Made by a program: the position numbers and the translations under genes | Shown here: in pieces, positions 53,453-64,000 of the stretch | Numbering within the stretch: the first letter of the stretch is position 1 | Layout of the letters: each line of letters begins with the position of its first letter | NCBI GenBank assembly: GCA_002086835.1 | Contig: MVIG01000014.1 | Span: 62,001 to 126,000 of the forward strand | Reading direction: 5' to 3' | Source: Mycolicibacterium porcinum | GTDB lineage: Bacteria > Actinomycetota > Actinomycetes > Mycobacteriales > Mycobacteriaceae | DNA: 64,000 nt | Notes under the pieces: generated by a model | Told to the model about the DNA's origin: nothing | What the model saw: only the letters and a program-made list of their open reading frames with translations | Database searches by the model: none

Positions 53453-54922
53453 CTAGGACCGCGCAACCGCGGCGGTGAGGGTTTTACGCAGCGCCGGTTT
53501 GTCGATCTTGCCGACGGGATTCTTGGGCAGTCCGGGAAGAATCGTGATCTCCACGGGCAGTTTGTATTTCGACAGCGATGCGGCCAGGTGGTCACGGATC
53601 CGGTCGACGGTCAGCGCAGCGCCCGGATTCAGCGACACGAACAGCACGGGCACTTCGCCGTAGACCGGGTCGGCACGTCCGACGACGGCGGCCTCGGCGA
53701 TCTCCTCGAGGTGGTGAACGACGGTCTCGATCTCCTTGGGGTAGATGTTCTCCCCGCCGCGGATGATCATGTCCTTGGCCCGGTCCACCAACACCAGGTA
53801 TCCGTCTTCGTCGAACCGGCCGACGTCACCGGTGTGCAGCCAGCCGTCGACCACGGTCTTGGCCGTCTCTTCCGGCCGGTTCAGGTAGCCCCGCATGACG
53901 TTGGGGCCCTTGATCACGACTTCACCGACCTGGCCGTCGGGCAGGACCGTCCCGTCCGCGCCGAGGATCCGGATCTGCTGGCCCGGCAACGGGATACCGA
54001 CCGTGCCCGGCTTGCGCTTGCCGTGCAGCGGATTGCCTGTGCTGGCGCAGGAGCCCTCGGACAGGCCGTATCCCTCGATGAGGCCGATGCCGTAGCGGCG
54101 CTCGAACCGATCGAGGAGTTCGACGCTGGCCGGCGCGGCGCCGCAGACCGCGAACCGCACCGAGCTGGTGTCGGGCCGCACCTCCGCCGGTAGCCCGGCC
54201 AGCATGGTGTAGATGGTGGGCACCGCGGAAAAGTAGGTGGCCCTGGTGCTTTCGACGCGGTCGAAGAACGTGGTCGGATTGAACCGGCCCGCGATGGTGG
54301 CGCGGCCGCCCGCGATCAGCGGGGACAGGGTGCTCACCACGATGCCGTTGACGTGGAACAACGGCAGGATCAACAGACTGTGGTCGGTCTCGGTCAGCTC
54401 GAAACCCTGGATCACCATGTCGCACATGGCATTGACGTTGGTGTGGTCGAGCATGACACCCTTGGGCCTGCCGGTCGTCCCGCTGGTGTAGATCAGCAGG
54501 GCCAGCGCGTCGGCGGCCTGCTCTACCGGCGCGACCGGCTCCGGCGATCCGGCGGCCAGGGCATCGAGGGTCAGCACCGGTACCTCGGCCCGGACGTCTG
54601 AATCCGCGTCGACGACAAGCACCGTGGACCCGGCGTCCGCGACCTGGTAGGCCACCTCGGCAGGAACCAGGGACGGGTTGATCGGTGTGACAGCGGCACC
54701 GAGGCGCCAGGCCGCGAAGAGCACCACGACGAATTCGGCGCGGTTGGGCAGCTTGAGCGCGACCACGTCGCCGGGTTCCACACCGGCCGCCCGCAGCGCG
54801 GCGGCAGCCCGGTTCACGGCATCGAGGAAGCCGGCGTTGTCGAGGTCGAGGGCGTCATCGGCGACGGCGGGAGCGTGCGGCGCCGCCGCGGACCGGGCGT
54901 CTGGCAGGGAGGCGAGGGACAT
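53453..54922 (-). CDS. Acyl-CoA ligase (FadD-type AMP-binding enzyme)
   Basis: A 489-residue ANL enzyme. P-loop LLIYTSGTTGRPKGVMLDHT near residue 150, EGYGLSEGS near 285, HTGDVGRFDEDGYLVLVDRA near 370, and the catalytic lysine in GLPKNPVGKIDK near 475. It activates a carboxylic acid to acyl-AMP and then acyl-CoA. It is short at the N-terminus, like medium-chain or aromatic acid ligases. ATG 54922 is six bases from TACCTT (54929-54934, minus strand), so the operon transcript is probably leaderless. Divergent from a CdaR-type activator. Confidence 0.85.
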   Translation of the reverse strand: MSLASLPDARSAAAPHAPAVADDALDLDNAGFLDAVNRAAAALRAAGVEPGDVVALKLPNRAEFVVVLFAAWRLGAAVTPINPSLVPAEVAYQVADAGSTVLVVDADSDVRAEVPVLTLDALAAGSPEPVAPVEQAADALALLIYTSGTTGRPKGVMLDHTNVNAMCDMVIQGFELTETDHSLLILPLFHVNGIVVSTLSPLIAGGRATIAGRFNPTTFFDRVESTRATYFSAVPTIYTMLAGLPAEVRPDTSSVRFAVCGAAPASVELLDRFERRYGIGLIEGYGLSEGSCASTGNPLHGKRKPGTVGIPLPGQQIRILGADGTVLPDGQVGEVVIKGPNVMRGYLNRPEETAKTVVDGWLHTGDVGRFDEDGYLVLVDRAKDMIIRGGENIYPKEIETVVHHLEEIAEAAVVGRADPVYGEVPVLFVSLNPGAALTVDRIRDHLAASLSKYKLPVEITILPGLPKNPVGKIDKPALRKTLTAAVARS

Positions 54923-54940
54923 GTCACGAAGGTAGAAATT

Positions 54941-54998
54941 TGTGGTCGCCACCACACCATCGCGCGGCGATGAAGTCGAACCGGCGATTTGTCGCCGG
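54941..54998. promoter_or_regulatory. Two inverted repeats between the ligase operon and its regulator
   Basis: TGTGGT-CGCC-ACCACA (54941-54956) is a perfect 6-base palindrome with a 4-base gap. CCGGCGA-TTTG-TCGCCGG (54981-54998) has perfect 7-base arms. The sequences differ, so they may serve different proteins or one may be a hairpin. Both lie between the divergent starts 54922 and 55028. Confidence 0.5.
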
Positions 54999-55027
54999 GA
55001 AACAAAAACGCGATCTAGGGTCAGCGC

Positions 55028-56302
55028 ATGGATCCCGCGGCCGCCACCGCTTCCACCGTCGTGATGGACCGGTTGATAGCCCGTCAGGCTGCCGTGAGCC
55101 AGTCCGTGCAACGAGCCCTGGCCAGCCAGATCACGCAGCTGCGTGGCGACCGCGAGCTCGTGCAACTGCTCGGGGCCAGCGTCGCGGGCAATGTCGAGAC
55201 GATCTTCAACGCGCTGCGCCACGACATCCCGCTGGACAACATCGAACCGCCCACCGCGGCTCTTGAGTACGCCCGGCGGGTGGCGCAGCGCGGCGTCCCG
55301 ATGGACGCCCTGGTGCGGGCGTACCGGTTGGGCCACTCACTGGTGATCGACGCCGCGTCCGACGAGATCAACGCCGCAGGCCTCGACGCGCGGATCGGGC
55401 TGACGGTGTTCGAGCGGATCACCTCGGTGTCGTTCCGCTACATCGACTGGATCAGCCAGCAGGTGGTGGTGGTCTACGAGGACGAGCGCGACCGGTGGCT
55501 GGCCAACCAGAACAGTGCCAGGGCGCTGCGGGTACGTGAGGTGCTCGAGGCCCCGGCGTCGGCCCCGGCCGCCGATCCGGAAGCGCTCACCGCCGCGCTG
55601 CGCTACCCCATCCAGCGCACGCATCTGGCCGTCGTGTTGTGGTGGCCCGCCGACTGCGAACACGACGACGGGCTGGGCCGGCTGGAATCGGTGCTGCGTG
55701 ATCTGGCGCAGACGGTTGGGGCACAGGGCAGTCCGCTGTTCGTCGCGGCCGATCGCAACACGGGGTGGGGATGGATACCGCTGTCCACGGCCGCGGCCGC
55801 GACGGCGGTCGACCTGGCGCGCGCCCACCTCGCCGCGCGCCGGGGCGCGCCTGCGGTGGCGATCGGCACCCCGAGCTACGGTGTCGACGGCTTCCGCCGC
55901 TCACACCGCCAGGCCGTGCGGGTCCGCGGTGTCGCGCTCACCGCAGGCACCGGCGGCGTCACCGCGGCCGGCGACCCGGGCCTGGCCGCTGCGGCTTTGA
56001 TCGGTGAGAACATCGACGACGCACGGGAATTCGTGTCCCAGACCCTGGGTGCCCTGGCCGCGGACACGGCCAACGACGCCCGGCTACGCGAAACCCTGCG
56101 GGTGTACCTGCACGACGGGTCCAGCTACAAGTCCGCGGGCGAGAAACTCAACTTGCACTTCAACTCGGTCAAGTACCGGGTCGGACGCGCCGAGGAACGC
56201 CGTGGCAAGCCGGTCGGCGACGACCGGCTCGACGTCGAACTGGCCCTGCTGCTGTGCCAGCGGTACGGCACAGCAGTCCTGGCCAACCCCTCGGGGGATT
56301 GA
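55028..56302 (+). CDS. CdaR/PucR-type transcription regulator
   Basis: A 424-residue regulator. The N-terminal two thirds form a GGDEF-like/RsbT-co-antagonist-type sensor region (RHDIPLDNIEPPTAALEYAR, FRYIDWISQQVVVVYEDERD). The C-terminal PucR-type helix-turn-helix reads LRETLRVYLHDGSSYKSAGE then LNLHFNSVKYRVGRAEERRG. ATG 55028 lies six bases after TAGGGT (55016-55021), so it is probably leaderless. It faces the ligase-DUF3556-oxidoreductase operon across 105 bases and is its likely activator. Its stop abuts the accD4 stop. Confidence 0.82.
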   Translation: MDPAAATASTVVMDRLIARQAAVSQSVQRALASQITQLRGDRELVQLLGASVAGNVETIFNALRHDIPLDNIEPPTAALEYARRVAQRGVPMDALVRAYRLGHSLVIDAASDEINAAGLDARIGLTVFERITSVSFRYIDWISQQVVVVYEDERDRWLANQNSARALRVREVLEAPASAPAADPEALTAALRYPIQRTHLAVVLWWPADCEHDDGLGRLESVLRDLAQTVGAQGSPLFVAADRNTGWGWIPLSTAAAATAVDLARAHLAARRGAPAVAIGTPSYGVDGFRRSHRQAVRVRGVALTAGTGGVTAAGDPGLAAAALIGENIDDAREFVSQTLGALAADTANDARLRETLRVYLHDGSSYKSAGEKLNLHFNSVKYRVGRAEERRGKPVGDDRLDVELALLLCQRYGTAVLANPSGD

Positions 56303-63294
<6,992 letters not shown>

Positions 63295-63354
63295 GTTCAG
63301 GTCACCTTGCATCAGAGCGGGCCAGCGTTGACGTTGGCTTGAAGGTCGGTTGGG

Positions 63355-64000
63355 TCAGTCCGTCTCGTCGGGGAACGCGTTGGCGATCTTCCCGCTGCGC
63401 AGCGTGCCGTCCAGGTACGCCGAACGGCAGGCGCGACGGCCGATCTTGCCGCTGGAGGTACGCGGGATGGCGCCCGCCGCGGTCAGCAACACGTCGCGGA
63501 CGGTGACACCGTGCCGCACGGCGATCGCGGCCCGGATGTCATCGGTGATCGGGCCGACCTCGAGCTTGTGGGCGCCGGGGGCACGCTCGGCGACGATCAC
63601 CAGCTGCTCCGAGGTGTCGTCCTCATCGCGGTGCAGACCCGAGTGCGCGTTCTCGAACACCTCGTCGGGCAGCTGGTTGGCCGGCACCGAGAAGGCCGCG
63701 ACGTAGCCGGTGCGCAGCGCCTTGCTGGCCTCCTGCGCCGAGTACTCCAGGTCCTGCGGGTAGTGGTTGCGGCCGTCGATGATCACGAGGTCCTTGACGC
63801 GGCCGGTGATGTACAGGTCGCCGTCGTAGAACGCGCCATAGTCGCCGGTACGGACCCAGGTGGCGTCGTCTTCGGCACCCTCGGCGTGCGACGGGCTGGT
63901 CCGCGACTTCAGGGTGTTCTGGAAGACGTTGACCGTCTCCTCCGGCTTCCCCCAGTAGCCCGTGCCCATGTTCTGGCCGCTCATCCAGATCTCGCCGATC
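63355..64000 (-). CDS. fadD32: Fatty-acyl-AMP ligase FadD32, C-terminal part (cut by window edge)
   Basis: Only the last 215 or so codons are present; the frame stays open to the window edge and includes [20 protein letters not shown]. Next comes [20 protein letters not shown], then [20 protein letters not shown], and the end [20 protein letters not shown]. The motif [20 protein letters not shown] (20 letters) is typical of FAAL enzymes. FadD32 loads meromycolyl-AMP onto the ACP1 of Pks13; the order fadD32-pks13-accD4 on one strand matches Rv3801c-Rv3799c. Confidence 0.93.
   Translation of the reverse strand, partial: IGEIWMSGQNMGTGYWGKPEETVNVFQNTLKSRTSPSHAEGAEDDATWVRTGDYGAFYDGDLYITGRVKDLVIIDGRNHYPQDLEYSAQEASKALRTGYVAAFSVPANQLPDEVFENAHSGLHRDEDDTSEQLVIVAERAPGAHKLEVGPITDDIRAAIAVRHGVTVRDVLLTAAGAIPRTSSGKIGRRACRSAYLDGTLRSGKIANAFPDETD

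Overview
The window is high-GC chromosomal DNA from a mycobacterium, most likely a fast grower of the Mycolicibacterium type. Three things point there: the emb arabinosyltransferases, DprE1/DprE2, GlfT1 and the AccD4-Pks13-FadD32 mycolate condensation genes occur in the order known from Mycobacterium tuberculosis Rv3772-Rv3801c; a full-length MspA-type porin is present, as in fast growers; and furA-katG sits between dprE1 and dprE2, as I recall for M. smegmatis. Both ends cut genes: pat (left) and fadD32 (right).

Layout. 1-2.2 kb: end of pat, a DUF4334 gene, a TIGR03086-family gene and echA21 (core). 2.1-9.7 kb: accessory metabolism (epimerase plus membrane protein under a divergent MocR regulator, cutinase, acyl-ACP desaturase with a striking operator, two tandem GntR/FadR paralogues, an Ntn amide hydrolase). 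9.8-15.4 kb: an island of small, mostly unknown genes on the 3' side of tRNA-Ser(UGA). It holds a Cys/Gly/His-rich membrane peptide with a partner gene, an orphan Imm51 immunity gene and a broken second copy of a DUF2200 gene. 15.5-18.3 kb: MarR, quinone oxidoreductase and a class V aminotransferase-fold protein lacking the usual PLP lysine. 18.4-23.5 kb: Rv3779-like membrane protein, proteasome activator Bpa, and wzt-glfT1-wzm for galactan priming and export. 23.5-27.8 kb: accessory PPOX protein, mspA, AhpD-like gene with MocR, TRIC-type channel. 27.9-29.7 kb: GtrA-like protein and dprE1. 29.9-36.2 kb: furA-katG, a TetR/MpaB-like operon and a TetR/epimerase pair, which separate dprE1 from dprE2. 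36.3-48.9 kb: dprE2-aftA-embC-embA-embB. 49-56.3 kb: SRPBCC/TetR pair and an uncharacterised CdaR-type regulator facing an acyl-CoA ligase, DUF3556 and FAD oxidoreductase operon. 56.3-64 kb: accD4, pks13, fadD32.

The core genes work together in the cell envelope. GlfT1 and Wzm/Wzt start and export galactan. DprE1/DprE2 make decaprenyl-phosphoarabinose. AftA, EmbA, EmbB and EmbC use it to build arabinan. FadD32, Pks13 and AccD4 make the mycolic acids that are later attached to it. Many genes start 6-8 bases downstream of a TANNNT hexamer, which implies leaderless mRNAs; I used this to choose several start codons. All family names come from reading the translations. No database search was run.
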